From NCBI RefSeq assembly GCF_964355755.1, contig NC_092676.1, positions 5,996,288 to 6,060,287 of the forward strand: a DNA stretch of 64,000 nt. The letters are read 5' to 3'. Below, piece by piece: positions 1 to 10,785 of the stretch. Numbering within the stretch: position 1 is the stretch's first letter; every line of letters starts with the position of its first letter. Source of the DNA: Antedon mediterranea. Lineage: Eukaryota; Echinodermata; Crinoidea; Comatulida; Antedonidae. The notes under the pieces are model-generated. The model saw only the letters and a list, made by a program, of their open reading frames with translations, had not been told where the DNA came from and did not search any database. Made by a program: the position numbers and the translations under genes.

Positions 1-38
1 AGAACACAACTAGCATGTATGAATGATTAAAGACGTAA

Positions 39-223
39 AGCTTGGTTCCCACTAGAACGCAACGCAAGGACGTAAACGCAACGCAAGCGTTTTAACCAAT
101 GACAAGCGAAGTTATAGACAGTTTAGCAATCACAAGCGAATAAGCCATCGCTTGTGATTGGTCAATTCACTTGCGTTGCGTTACGTCCTTGCGTTGCGTC
201 GCTAGTGGCCCGGGAACCACGCT
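39..223. mobile_element. Family B MITE copy 1 (Harbinger-like foldback element)
   Basis: A 185-bp near-palindrome. It begins AGCTTGGTTCCCACTAG and ends with the inverted complement, and it is flanked by TAA on both sides, which fits a 3-bp TWA target-site duplication of the PIF/Harbinger type. The interior carries repeated 'acgcaacgcaag' and 'caatcacaagcgat' blocks that also occur inverted. Other copies lie near 1.7-2.0, 6.1, 39.2, 61.1 and 61.8 kb. No coding capacity is seen. Confidence 0.8.
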
Positions 224-883
224 TAACAAACTCAATGTTAATTTTAAGGTTAATTAACTATTACAAAATAAAAGCTAAACTGTGTTTGTAGGCCTATATA
301 AACATTTAAACACAATGTTAATAGATACATTTAAATATATGTAAAGAGTTGTACTACATGACATATTAAGAAAAACATACTGTGTAAATTAAAGTGGGAC
401 GAACCCAAGACAAAGACAAATACCGTTCCTGCTCTCAGTCATTCATCCAAACAAAATGTCGCGACAAGTTCACTAAAAATGTCTTCAATACGTATCTGCC
501 GAATCGGTTTGTAAGTGAACGAATGGACTGGTATGTGAAACTGACTGTATTATTAAGTTTATCCTATTCTTTATCACTGTGCTCAAGTAGTATACCAAAT
601 ACGATCCCGTTTAACACTGTTCTCAACTATAGTCATTTTGGTATACTTGAGCACAGTGATAAAGAATAGGATAAACTTAACAATATACAACAAATAGCAT
701 TAATGTACGACTCCAGTTTAACACTGTTCTCAACTATAGTCATTTTGGTATACTTGAAAATGAATATATTTTTCAAATTTTATTATTAATTATATTTCCT
801 TATTAATTACATTATTATTATTACAAATTATTGGCCTATTTCCTAAAATTACTTATTGTTGAATAAATACATTGTATTTTCAG
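224..883. other. Upstream or intronic sequence of the NXPE-like gene
   Basis: This stretch lies before the first recognisable NXPE exon and ends in the polypyrimidine-AG acceptor at 874-883. An open frame at 394-669 encodes a hydrophobic stretch (WYVKLTVLLSLSYS) that could be a signal anchor, but much of it overlaps the inverted repeat at 553-680. I could not find a donor that joins it in phase to the 884 exon, so I do not call it coding. The remainder is AT-rich with no other signal. Confidence 0.5.
553..680. repeat. Perfect 35-bp inverted repeat (hairpin)
   Basis: Bases 553-587 are the exact reverse complement of 646-680. Past a small bulge the pairing continues (tataccaaa with tttggtata). 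Part of the loop plus the right arm (about 608-650, 'tttaacactgttctcaac...') recurs as a direct repeat at 717-759, so this is a foldback element with a partial second copy. Confidence 0.8.
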
Positions 884-3213
884 AAAGTTGCAGACAGTAA
901 AAACAGGTTCGACGCGAGAAACTATTATTTTGCAACTAGTCTTAATAATGATAGTAGTGAGTCTACATATAGAATTCATATACCAACGTATGATTCCTTA
1001 GCCAATCAGATTCCCATTGAAATCCCACAATTCAACAGCAATGGAGTAGGTTCAATGGGATATACCGACTCTAGTAAAAGTACCTTCCATTTAAAAGACG
1101 ATAAGGATATCCACGTCGGTGATTTGTTTAGTATTATCATCGAATCACGTGACAAAAACGGACGACATCGTGTTCTTGGCGGCGACTTTTGGTACGCGAC
1201 GATCAAAATCGGATACTGCTCCACGGCGGGAAAGATTTTAGACTTTAAAAATGGTACATACGAAGTGGTTTTCTTTGCTGCTTGTCCGGGTAGAGTAGAT
1301 GTAAGTATCATATTGGTCCATACCGTAGAGTCGGTCCACTTCTATAAAAACACGATCTGGCCTATGGAGGATCGAAAACTATGGAACGCTACATATAAAT
1401 TAGGAGATAAAGAAGAATATGGAATATGTCGGATGCATAACATCGGAGTGTGGGAGAACCAATGCGAGTATCCTCATCCGACAGCGTTGGGTGGTACTCT
1501 GATGCTGTGTGATGCGCCACCAACTCTACCATGCTCATCTTTACTTGGTATACGGTCAAAAGGTGATGAAAAAGAATTATTGGCCAAGGAATACACATCA
1601 CTATTGAAACGCTACAAAGATCTGTTCAAAGTGTAAGTTTAATTAAATTGTATTAATCAGATCTTTATTTGAAGTAAGATGCGTTTCAAACCATACTCAT
1701 TATTGATTCAGGCTTCATCTTCTAAAGCCAGCGAGTCGCCCAATGACAAGCCACTGTTCAATCCATCGCTTGTGATTGGGCAAATAATTTGCGTTACGTC
1801 CTTGCGTTGCGTCGCTATTCATTTATTCATTCAGGCTTATCGCCTGACTTTATTTACTTTAGGCCTTTGGCCCCTAGTAATTAACAAAACAATAATTACA
1901 TTGAAAAATAAAGCAATTTATGGTCACAAGATAAATGAATTAATTAATTTCGTTCTCTAAGCAAAACATATATCTTAACTTATAAGCATGATAAATATAT
2001 TTAGATAGATTATCAATAATTATTGGGAACCAAGCTTATCCTTAACTTAACTATCTAACTTAATTATTTCATTGCATTTAGGAAGATAAATTTTGGAGAG
2101 TTAAACAACGGAACTAAAAGGTTTACTATCCTTCAATCAGGTATGTGACGTATATAATTATTATTACCGTTCTTTATTGTAAAATAATGCCCTATGGCAA
2201 ATTATTAATATCTTATCTAGTCTTCGATTAATATTTAAAAAATGTATTTTATTGTAATTAATAATATTTGTTTCGGGTAGGGCTATTATGTACAATACAA
2301 ATATTGTATTCCTTTTCATACAACCAACGCTGACGTAATACAAAATGACGTCACACTTCCCACATAAGTTATTGTAATAAACCTTTCACAATTGTGTTGT
2401 TCTTTTTTTTCAGATGACGAATTGTTAAATGAGCAAAACTCGTTAATGTCTTCGATAGAAAGACCCGAGTGTGTTCCGGATATTCCCGAACCTATTAGCG
2501 ATGGCTTCTGGTACAGAAATCGCTGGAATTCGTTCGCTTGCCGAAGCAAACTTTGGTCGAGGACGCAGATACGACGCTGCACTAAGAATAAGAGGCTAAT
2601 CTTTTTAGGAGATTCCACAACAAAACAGTGGTGTGAAAAATTATTAACGCATTTACACATTGACGTACCAGCGGAACAATTAAAGCGTAGTTATAATATT
2701 GTTACGGAATTTTTAAATATGACTTTTCAATTTCATCCATTTAATCTTGGCAACGGTATGGAAGACGTCGATAAAGGCATGTTTGAAGTAGACTTTTTAC
2801 AGGCGTTATCAACAGATACTTGCAATTATGCAATATTAATAAGCCCGTGGGCTCACTACGAGGTCTGGACAAAGGAGGCTTACGAAACTCGTTTGGAACA
2901 TGTAAGAGATGCCGTTGTTCAGTTCCGTAAGAAATGCCCGGATACAAAGTTTATCGTGAAGGGCTCTCATCCGAGACGGCACTCGCCGAAATCGCTACAG
3001 TTCGATATCGCGAAGCTGACAAGTGACGTTTTGTTGTACGAGTTTCGCCGCCTGATGCACGATACGTTTCACGGAATGGGCGTTCACTTTATTGATATCT
3101 GGGACATGAACTTAGCCTATGACTACCCGAATACTATCCACATGCCGCTTGAGGTAGCGATTCAAGAACTGTTTATGTATTTCTCACACATTTGCCCAGA
3201 TGATCAGCAATAA
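884..3213 (+). CDS. NXPE family (neurexophilin and PC-esterase domain) protein, 5' end missing
   Basis: Three exons join in phase: 884-1632, 2082-2140 and 2414-3213, giving 535 residues to the stop. The first exon holds the neurexophilin-like immunoglobulin-type region (GDFWYATI, DFKNGTYEVVFF, ILVHTVESV). The last exon holds the GDSL-like PC-esterase domain with the GDST nucleophile motif at 2608-2619, and near its end DIWDMNLAYDYPNTIH, which matches the family's 'D-WDM-AY...H' ending. NXPE proteins are secreted or Golgi-type II proteins. Some mammalian members have been linked to sialic-acid O-acetylation; activity here is inference. No convincing signal anchor or start codon is visible, so the first exon(s) lie upstream. 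The poly(A) signal AATAAA overlaps the stop codon. An NXPE paralogue is the best call; the exact orthologue is undecided. Confidence 0.87.
1716..2036. mobile_element. Family B MITE copy 2, interrupted by a retroposon
   Basis: The left part (about 1716-1816) shows family B interior sequence ('caatccatcgcttgtgattg', 'gcgttacgtccttgcgttgc'). The right terminus 'gggaaccaagctta' appears only at 2024-2038. Between them sits an unrelated ~207-bp insertion. The element lies in NXPE intron 884-1632/2082-2140. Confidence 0.75.
1817..2023 (-). mobile_element. Short retroposon R1 inserted in a family B MITE
   Basis: Read on the minus strand, it ends in a 6-bp stem-loop (TCAGGC-gataa-GCCTGA) followed by a (GAAT)n tail. 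That is the 3' architecture of L2/CR1-type non-LTR elements and the SINEs they mobilise. A ~93% similar copy, truncated at the same 5' position, lies at 55639-55838. No coding sequence is visible. Confidence 0.65.
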
Positions 3214-3214
3214 A
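3209..3214 (+). terminator. AATAAA poly(A) signal overlapping the NXPE stop codon
   Basis: The final Gln codon, the TAA stop and the next base read CAATAAA, so the canonical hexamer straddles the stop. It is followed by 'gcattgtataggc'. A foldback element starts about 36 bp downstream, which leaves little room for a 3' UTR. Confidence 0.55.
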
Positions 3215-3249
3215 GCATTGTATAGGCTACAACAGAACTCCTCATTCAT

Positions 3250-3461
3250 CCTAGAACTATAGAATAACCATCTATGCTGCCTTTGATGAAAATGATATTT
3301 TCACACGTCCAATCAAATGACGTCATGATTGGTAAGAGTAATAATATCGTGTCAATACAACGATTTTATTGTTTTTATTGATCATGAGGTCATTTGATTG
3401 GATTTTAAAAAAACTCATTTTTATCAAAGACAGCATAAATGATTATCCTATAGTTCTAGAA
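3250..3461. mobile_element. Foldback MITE with ~45-bp terminal inverted repeats (family E)
   Basis: The left arm begins CTAGAACTATAGAATAACC. The right arm ends GATTATCCTATAGTTCTAG. Pairing continues inward through 'atgctgcctttgatgaaaatga'. The element is about 212 bp and a single copy was seen. It lies just past the NXPE stop. Confidence 0.75.
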
Positions 3462-3477
3462 CAAAAACTTTTCTAAT

Positions 3478-5340
3478 TAGTTATCCGCACTCAGCGGATA
3501 ACTCCTTGTAACTGTCCTGTTTCATCATCTTTTTTTTTTTTTCTGTATTATTCTTCTTTCTTTCTGTCATTTTTGTGCAGAGCGTATCTCTAAAACGTGT
3601 AAAGTTAACATTTTATAACTTTGTCAACATATGGGCAATCACGTGAAGTTGTGCTTTCCTATTTTTGAATGAAGTCAGAGTTGCGCAACATGACTTACGC
3701 GCGTTTTTATGAATTTCGCGTATTTAACATAGATCGAAAACCATATAACAATTTAAATTGAAACTTGGCAAAAGTCTAATTTATATCGTGCGCTAACGTT
3801 TTGTGAACTAAAAATGGCATGTTTTACACGAAGTTACGCGCGCACGCGCGTTTAAAATTTTCATAATGCGAAAAATCAATTTCTAATCAACTTTCTACGC
3901 GTTAAAGTTAACATTTTATAACTTTGTCAACATATGGGCAATCACGTGAAGTTGTGCTTTCCTACTTTTGAATGACATCAGAGTTGCGCAACATGACTTA
4001 CGCGAGTTGTTATGAATTTCGCGTATTTAACATAGATCGAAAACCATATAACAATTTAAATTGAAACTTAGCAAAAGTCTAATTTATATCGTGCGCTAAC
4101 GTTTTGTGCACTAAAAATGGCATGTTTTACACGAAGTTAACATTTTATTATGCGAAAAATCAATTTCTAATCAACTTTCTACGCGTTTCATGTCATTTTG
4201 AGCATGTCAAAAATTCCCACACGTGCGCAAATTTTTACGCGCGCGGTGCACACGTAGCATTAAAAACGTCATTTTTTCGAGTGATTTATGTTTTTCCAGC
4301 CTTTTCTAGTAATTTTACCAACTTTTAAACAATTTCGACTTCAAATTACGTCATACGAGCACGTAGAATATGATAATTTGCACGCTTCTTTGATGAAAAA
4401 CTTCAAAAATTCGTCAAAATTAAGCCTTTTTTTAAACAATCGTAGTTTCTAAACTAAACGGTAAAAATTATTTTTATTACATATTCTGGAAGTTGATGAG
4501 TTGCAGATCATGCATTAATATGGCTAACCGGACATTGTGACGTCATCGTATGGCCACGCGAATATGAAATTTAGGATTTTTGTATCTTTCGTCATAACTC
4601 CTCACATTTAATAGAGCGCATCTCCACTTATCCGTTTTCCATTTTCATCCCGATTTTGATATTGTCTAGGTCAATCAACTATCTTTAGCACGAGTTAAAA
4701 AATTTTAATTTTTATGACGTCATCATGCCTAAAAATTTAAATTACGTGTGGCATTAATTTCATCTTTACAGTAAATTTCAATCTGTTATAGCTCGTAAGA
4801 ATAAAATGTGATAATCACGATTAAAACGTTTTCTGGAAGCTATTGGATTGTAGATACGAAATCATGTGATAATGTTGCCAATCGGTTGTTGTGACGTCAT
4901 CATATGGCCAGTTAAATAAAAAAGTAGTATTTTCATCTTTTGCGTCATCAATGCATTACATTTAAAAGAGCGCGCATCAATATTTTACGTATTCAAATTT
5001 CTTCTACACGTTAATATGTTGTTGCTGAGATAATTTCCTTCCGACATTGCTACCTGCGCGTTTCATTTTAAAACCGTCAACATGTTAAAAATTGCAATAA
5101 ATAGCGGGTTCCGTAATTTCAGCTATTCTACACTGTATGTGATATGGATACAGATTATACTGTGTATACTATATTATATGAATCAAAATAATAGAAATTC
5201 AGCAATAACAACATATCATATTCTTCAGTTCAGGTCATAATGCCATAATCTTTTTCTGTGTGCAATATTCCAACATATGACGTGCACGTGGCGTTTGTGA
5301 CGTCGTGCGGATTACTAACTCGTCAAAGTGACGAGTTACA
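3478..5340. mobile_element. Candidate 1.86-kb non-autonomous DNA element with terminal hairpins
   Basis: The left edge carries TTAGTTATCCGCAC, and the right edge at about 5307-5320 carries its near-exact inverse GTGCGGATTACTAA (13 of 14 positions). Just inside the left end is the palindrome AGTTATCCGC-actca-GCGGATAACT. Just beyond the right repeat is ACTCGTCA-aag-TGACGAGT, followed by 'tacatgtCTAG'. A 3' hairpin before CTAG resembles Helitron ends, but the inverted termini argue against a classical Helitron. The interior is AT-rich with many 'gacgtcat' motifs and a 303-bp tandem duplication. No coding capacity is seen. Confidence 0.4.
3601..4192. repeat. 303-bp direct tandem duplication
   Basis: The sequence starting 'aaagttaacattttataact' at 3601 repeats at 3904 with high identity through 'aatcaactttctacgcgtt'. 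The second copy lacks a short 'acgcgcgcacgcgcg' block. The duplication lies inside the hairpin-ended element. Confidence 0.85.
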
Positions 5341-6087
5341 TGTCTAGTTTCTTTTGTTTTATGCAAGAAAAATGTATGTTTATCTTCTATTTATCGTCGA
5401 TCGTTATCGTTCTAGTGTAAATGTGTCTTTTTTATGTAGTTGTCCACCAGTCGGCGTTTCGATTTTGTCATATAAAACGCCATGTGTGCCATAATATTTA
5501 TCTTTTCTACCAAGATTAAAAGTCGAATCGCGCAATAAAAGTGAGTTGACGAATCACAACAAACAGTTCGAATCACCCACCGCGTCATGATTGGTCAAAT
5601 TAATTACAAAAAACGCATAGAAATAAACTGTACACTGTCAATGATAATTTATAATTCGCATATTTAATGACACTATTTCATAACTAAATTAGTCCTGAAA
5701 TTTACTTGACTATATACTACTAAAAACCTGAAGAATAATTTTGATTCTATTCAAAATCATTACAACTTTTCGTCTCCGGGACGAGCCCCCTTTTACGACA
5801 TTCGTTTTCGTAAACTTTACCCCGTTATTAAGTATCTGAAGAAAGAGAATTGTATTTACGACGAACAGTTAAACTAATTCCATTGTAGACAATGTTTTTT
5901 ACATTAATAGAATTAGTTCTATTTTCATAGCATGAATAAAATAAATTATATGGCATGAGAAACGTGACGTATTTTTTACTTGAGTGTCTAATTAAAACTC
6001 TATACATGCTGATAATAATAAAGTAGTCTCTACATAATGGGAAACGCCTATTCTGAGGTCACCCAAAAAAAGACGCTTTGTTTGTTT

Positions 6088-6237
6088 TCACTTGGACTCA
6101 ACTCAAGGACGTGTAGGCGCAACGCAAGTGAATTGGCCAATCACAACCGATAGTTTGGATGATCCATCGCGTCGTGATTGGTCAAAATATTTGCGTCGCG
6201 CTTACGTCCTTGTTTTGCCTCCAAATAAGAACCAAGC
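6088..6237. mobile_element. Family B MITE copy 3 (degenerate)
   Basis: It carries 'aaggacgtgtaggcgcaacgc', 'caatcacaaccgat', 'atccatcgcgtcgtgattgg' and the terminus 'agaaccaagctttt', the same order of blocks as the copy at 39-223. The left terminus is decayed. Confidence 0.7.
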
Positions 6238-7669
6238 TTTTGTTAATATGGGTTCTACTGTATTCTGTATTTTACAATCATAATTGATATTTATTCAAGA
6301 ACTGTTCCCTTATTAAAAAGTATAAATGCATAAACAATATTAGATTAAGAGAAAAATAATGAACATAATTTGTAAGCAGACCAAATGACATACCATTAGT
6401 CGGTGTTTTCAAATAGTAATGTTTTTATATATTAATACAGGTTAAGTTGACTCCTATCTATACAAACGTTAAATTTTTTTTTTTTAGAATTGACATCGCT
6501 TAGTTATCACAAAATAGTGAATGAAAATTTGATTCATACTTAAGTATAATGAAATCCTATGATCTGAATTATTATTATTAATATGTGCTTATTTAAATTA
6601 AATACTATCTTTTTATGATTACTACCACATATACCTGACTATTTATACATTGTGTATAACTCGATAGCATCACAGATAAAGATAGCAATACGTTATTTGT
6701 ATTTAACAGGTCTGCATCAATATGTACAACCAGGAATACTGTACTTTACATTCGTCTTTCAAAGGTCAAAGTCTAAATGCATAAATAGGATGCGAACACG
6801 CGCGCGTATCCACGCGCACTAAAGTCGTTAGTGATATTAAAATGAATATATTAACAGCGTATACAACTATAAATAAACATTATTGAACGTAGGTTGTACG
6901 TCCGTCCTTATTGGTCGCTCAAAGTTTTTACTAGAATTATTAAACAATGGTCCCATAAATTAAAAAAACTTCAGTGTATGATAGTCGGGGTTTTCCCATC
7001 AAAATTAACACAACAAAATACTGATATTATACAAATAATGAATTTTAAACGATCGTTTAATAGTGCGTACTATTGCACGCCATGTGACCCACAATCGTCC
7101 AATCAAATGACAGGAATTTATTTAGGTGTTATATAAAGCCTTATAATACTCTACTAATCGTCAGTATAGTTTAACATTGCTTCATTCACATTATCCTTAT
7201 GCGGCCCTAAAATACTAATACCGTCCACAATTTGATTGGCAGGTTAAGGCTGGTAGTAATATGTTTTAAAAACCATTCAGTGAGACAGATATGCGAAATA
7301 TGTACCCTATTGAAATAGTACATAATAAAAAATAAATATTAGAGTTCAATCTAGCATTCATAAAAGTTAAATTTTGAGTTTGCTAAATCGAGCATGAAGT
7401 TTTGTTTAACATAAAAGTAATAGCAACTTCGATACAACAAGAGAAATACGGTTTGATTTCACAAAGAATGATTACAATATATTTTTTGTTTTTATTTCCA
7501 GTTACCATACAATATGGGTTTTTACAGTATGCTGCCTTATTGTATTTAATTATAATGGTTGATATGTCGTGGTAAAAACACAGAATTTCCTAAATTAAAA
7601 CGTTTGCTCCAATCACATTGTTTTAATCAGAGATAAATGTTATAATGTATAATTTCTCTGATACTAGGA

Positions 7670-7840
7670 TAACCCCTCCTTTGAAGACGACGACGCCCCT
7701 AATACGGATACATTTCCCCGTAAAACGAACGAGGGGAAATATTGTTTTAACACTACGGGGGACACCCCTATTATGGAGGGGGACACCGTTATTAGGCAAG
7801 GGGGGCAACATGAAGGAGACACTGTGTTGGGTCTTGAAGG
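7670..7840. repeat. Dispersed 'gggacacccctatta' repeat
   Basis: This is a block of 'aacccctcctttgaag', 'acacccctattatgg' and 'gggggacaccgttattagg', with inverted partners. Related text recurs near 15.03-15.15, 17.51-17.60, 22.0, 35.92-36.21, 50.67-50.77 and 61.73-61.78 kb. The two short overlapping ORFs here are by-products of this block. Confidence 0.5.
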
Positions 7841-9721
7841 CGCCCCCTGGTGTGGTTTCTATGTATTTTAGACGTCTCTTTGGAACTACTGAACCATACA
7901 TTTGTTCACTTTTCGTCTTGCGCGATATGTTTACGTATTTGTGACGTCACATAAAATTACTGATCCGTGACTAATATTTTATTCAAATAATTATTGCAAT
8001 GTCATGGCATCCCGCAGTAAATCAATATCAGGTATGAAATGATACTAAATAAATATAATTTGTACATGATTAAATTATTCAATTGAAAAAAAATAAAATA
8101 ATCGATCAATGATCAAAAGAGCATTCTGGATATAAGTGTGTTGAGAGAATTTTTTTTTTTTAGATTCAGTTTAGACATTTTTAAATGTATATAACAGCTG
8201 TTGATTTCTCAGCATTATTGTACGTGTTTATTTCAATCCAATAATACGTATAAGACAGTCAATAATTTGTGTATGTTTTTCTTAATATTAAGGGCCCGTT
8301 GCTACTGAGCACAGAGAATACGAATTTAAATACCGTATTTACGAAAAAAAATACCCGGTATTTAACAGAAACGGGTTCACATAAAAAAGTTTCGATTTCA
8401 AATCGGTATTTTTAACCCAATTTATTTCAAATACGGGTTTTAACAACCGCGTGCATTTCTACCGCGTACCTCATATGGGATGGCCCGCTATGTTTATAAT
8501 AATGTTCGTACATCCGCTGTGAAAAAAATTGTTTACAAAAGTAACCAGGGACGCAACTAGAAAGATCAAAAACCGTACACCCCAGAAGTAGAGTGGTTTG
8601 TAGGAAGGCCTGCTTATTTTACATAATATTGACATGATTCTATTAAGTTTTGGAATTATTATTTTATTTTAATTAATTAATTGATTTAAATAATTAATAA
8701 TTAATTACAAAAATAATCAATTGAAGACATATTCCAAATACAAGTGAATACATTCATACATTAATTTACATCAAATTAATTATCAAAATTGCGAATTAAT
8801 TAAATTTCATATCTGCACTTAACATAGGGATGAGGGCAAATTTTATACTAACGCCTGTTTTCAACTAGGCGAATCTGAGCTCTTACTGAGTGCGCATTTT
8901 ATCGCAGGCACATCATGCGCAAAAAGCCGATTTTCCACAAATCAAAAGCGTCGAATGCGTAGAGAGAGTTTTGGAAGATTGTTTTAAATACAGATTTAAA
9001 AAATAGAAATTGTTTTAATTGGTCAGATACGTATATTGTAGTAGTACATTTGGTTAATATTTGTTTAGATAAACATGATTGATGTGTGCCGATAAAACTG
9101 TGACTTGGTCACTAAAATAAAACAAATTATTTCCATATAAAATACAAATAAAACAAAATATATATACATGTTTACAGAGTTAGAATGAGAATGCGCTTTT
9201 GTTGAAATGTAAGCAGCAAATAATAATAAGTTTTTGCCGGTGGCAGGAAAACCCCTTCCCATCGTCCACCCCTTCTAAAAATGTTACACACTTCCTTTAC
9301 TCATTAATTAAAGCAAAACTAAAGTTATTCGGTTTCTGATAAACCGTTACGTACAAGCACCCTCAGTAATTTGCTTTCTTTTAACACAGCGTAAACACAA
9401 ATTAAAGTTTTCAGTTTGTAAATTATGAAACGAGTAATAAAATAGCTGACTGGCTATACGGATTCTTTCCATATATGATTTGAATTGTCATTTATAGAAA
9501 TGATTGTATGACTACTGTTTTATTCATAATAAATTTAAATGGATCATTTCATTTTGTATAAATTATCCTGGTCACTTAAATATTACATTACTACATGTTT
9601 CTAAGTTATTTTCAATGAATACAGAACAATGGGTAAAGTTGGTTAACATTTTTGACAAGACTTCGAGAAAGTCACTGAATACTGAAGCTAATGATATATA
9701 AAGGTGAATTAAATTACAACA

Positions 9722-10497
9722 GCATACTTCGGGATTTTCAAAGTTATGATATGCCTTTCAAGCAAGAACTAGTATCAAGTAATCTGGTTTAAACTAGATA
9801 TATCTGGTAAAAACTTGTTCAGATAAGTATGAGCCTGTCAAGCAAGAAATAGTATCAAGTAATCTGGTTTAAACTAGATATATTTAGTAAAACTTGTTCA
9901 GATAATTATGAGCCTGTCAAGCAAAAACTAGTATCAAGTAAACTGGTTTAAACTGGATATATCTGGTGAAAACTTGTTCAGATAATTATGAGCTTGTCAA
10001 ACATGAACTGGTTACAAGTAAAATAATCTGGTTTAAACAAGATATAACTAGTAAAAACTTTTTCAGATAATTATGAACCCGTCAAACATGAACTGGTAAG
10101 TATACTAAACTAGTTTAAACTAGATATGGTAAAAAACTTATTAAGATAAATGGTCAAGCCATGAAATCTGTCAAAGAACGGTATTAAGAAAAAGTGATCT
10201 GATATCAAAGATAATAAGCCAAAATATGGAAACTGTCAAAGAACCGGTATCAAAGTAAACTGGTTTAAACTAGATACATCTGGTAGAAACATGTTCAGAT
10301 AGTTATAAGCCTGTCAAACCAGAACTGGTATCATCAAGAAAAAGTAATCTAGTTCAAACTAGATATGGTAAAAAGTTAAGATAATGATAAGCCAAGGAAT
10401 CTGTCAAAGAAGAACCAGTATAAAACTAATCTGGTTTAAACTAGATATATCTGGTAAAAACTGGAATAAGCCAAGCCATGGTATCTGTCAAACGAGA
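9722..10497. repeat. Degenerate ~120-bp satellite, about 6-7 units
   Basis: Repeated text: 'aatctggtttaaactagata', 'tatctggtaaaaacttgttc', 'agataattatgagcctgtca', 'agcaagaactagtatcaagt'. Units diverge and shorten toward the right. It lies downstream of the SHOC2 3' end. Confidence 0.8.
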
Positions 10498-10785
10498 ACC
10501 TACTTTAGGAGGGTATACATACCACAGAGATAGACAAACACACTCACACATCAATGTTTTTTACTTTGGAATCAAATCATTAGAAACACTGTCGTGTGTC
10601 ATTTACCTATAATCAACTATTTTGTTCTATCTTTATTTACGTGTGTATATTTTTATTTTTAAGTACAATCATTTTCGACTTAATAAGCTAGGTAGATTGC
10701 ACATGGATAATGGTCTGTGAGTTGATAACATTTCTTCTACGTATACTTATACAGCACCTTTCTGTGATATCTCTCAACATAGTTC

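Larger units (their letters stand above)
5346..9720. other. Gene-free AT-rich intergenic sequence
   Basis: I found no exon on either strand. Apart from the family B copy at 6088-6237 and the 'cccctatta' repeat near 7.67-7.84 kb, it contains AT-rich low-complexity DNA, a run of ATTAAT words near 8.65-8.8 kb, and short isolated ORFs without recognisable family or splice support. Confidence 0.6.

Noticed and set aside
394-669. Possible first exon of the NXPE gene with a signal anchor
   Set aside because: It overlaps a perfect foldback repeat, and no donor joins it in phase to the 884 exon. Left as uncalled upstream sequence.
7623-7944. Overlapping ~95-codon ORFs on both strands
   Set aside because: They coincide with the dispersed 'gggacacccctatta' repeat and show no family similarity or splice support.
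9722-10497. CRISPR-like regular repeat array
   Set aside because: Repeats and spacers are both repetitive and degenerate, and the genome is clearly eukaryotic. It is a satellite.
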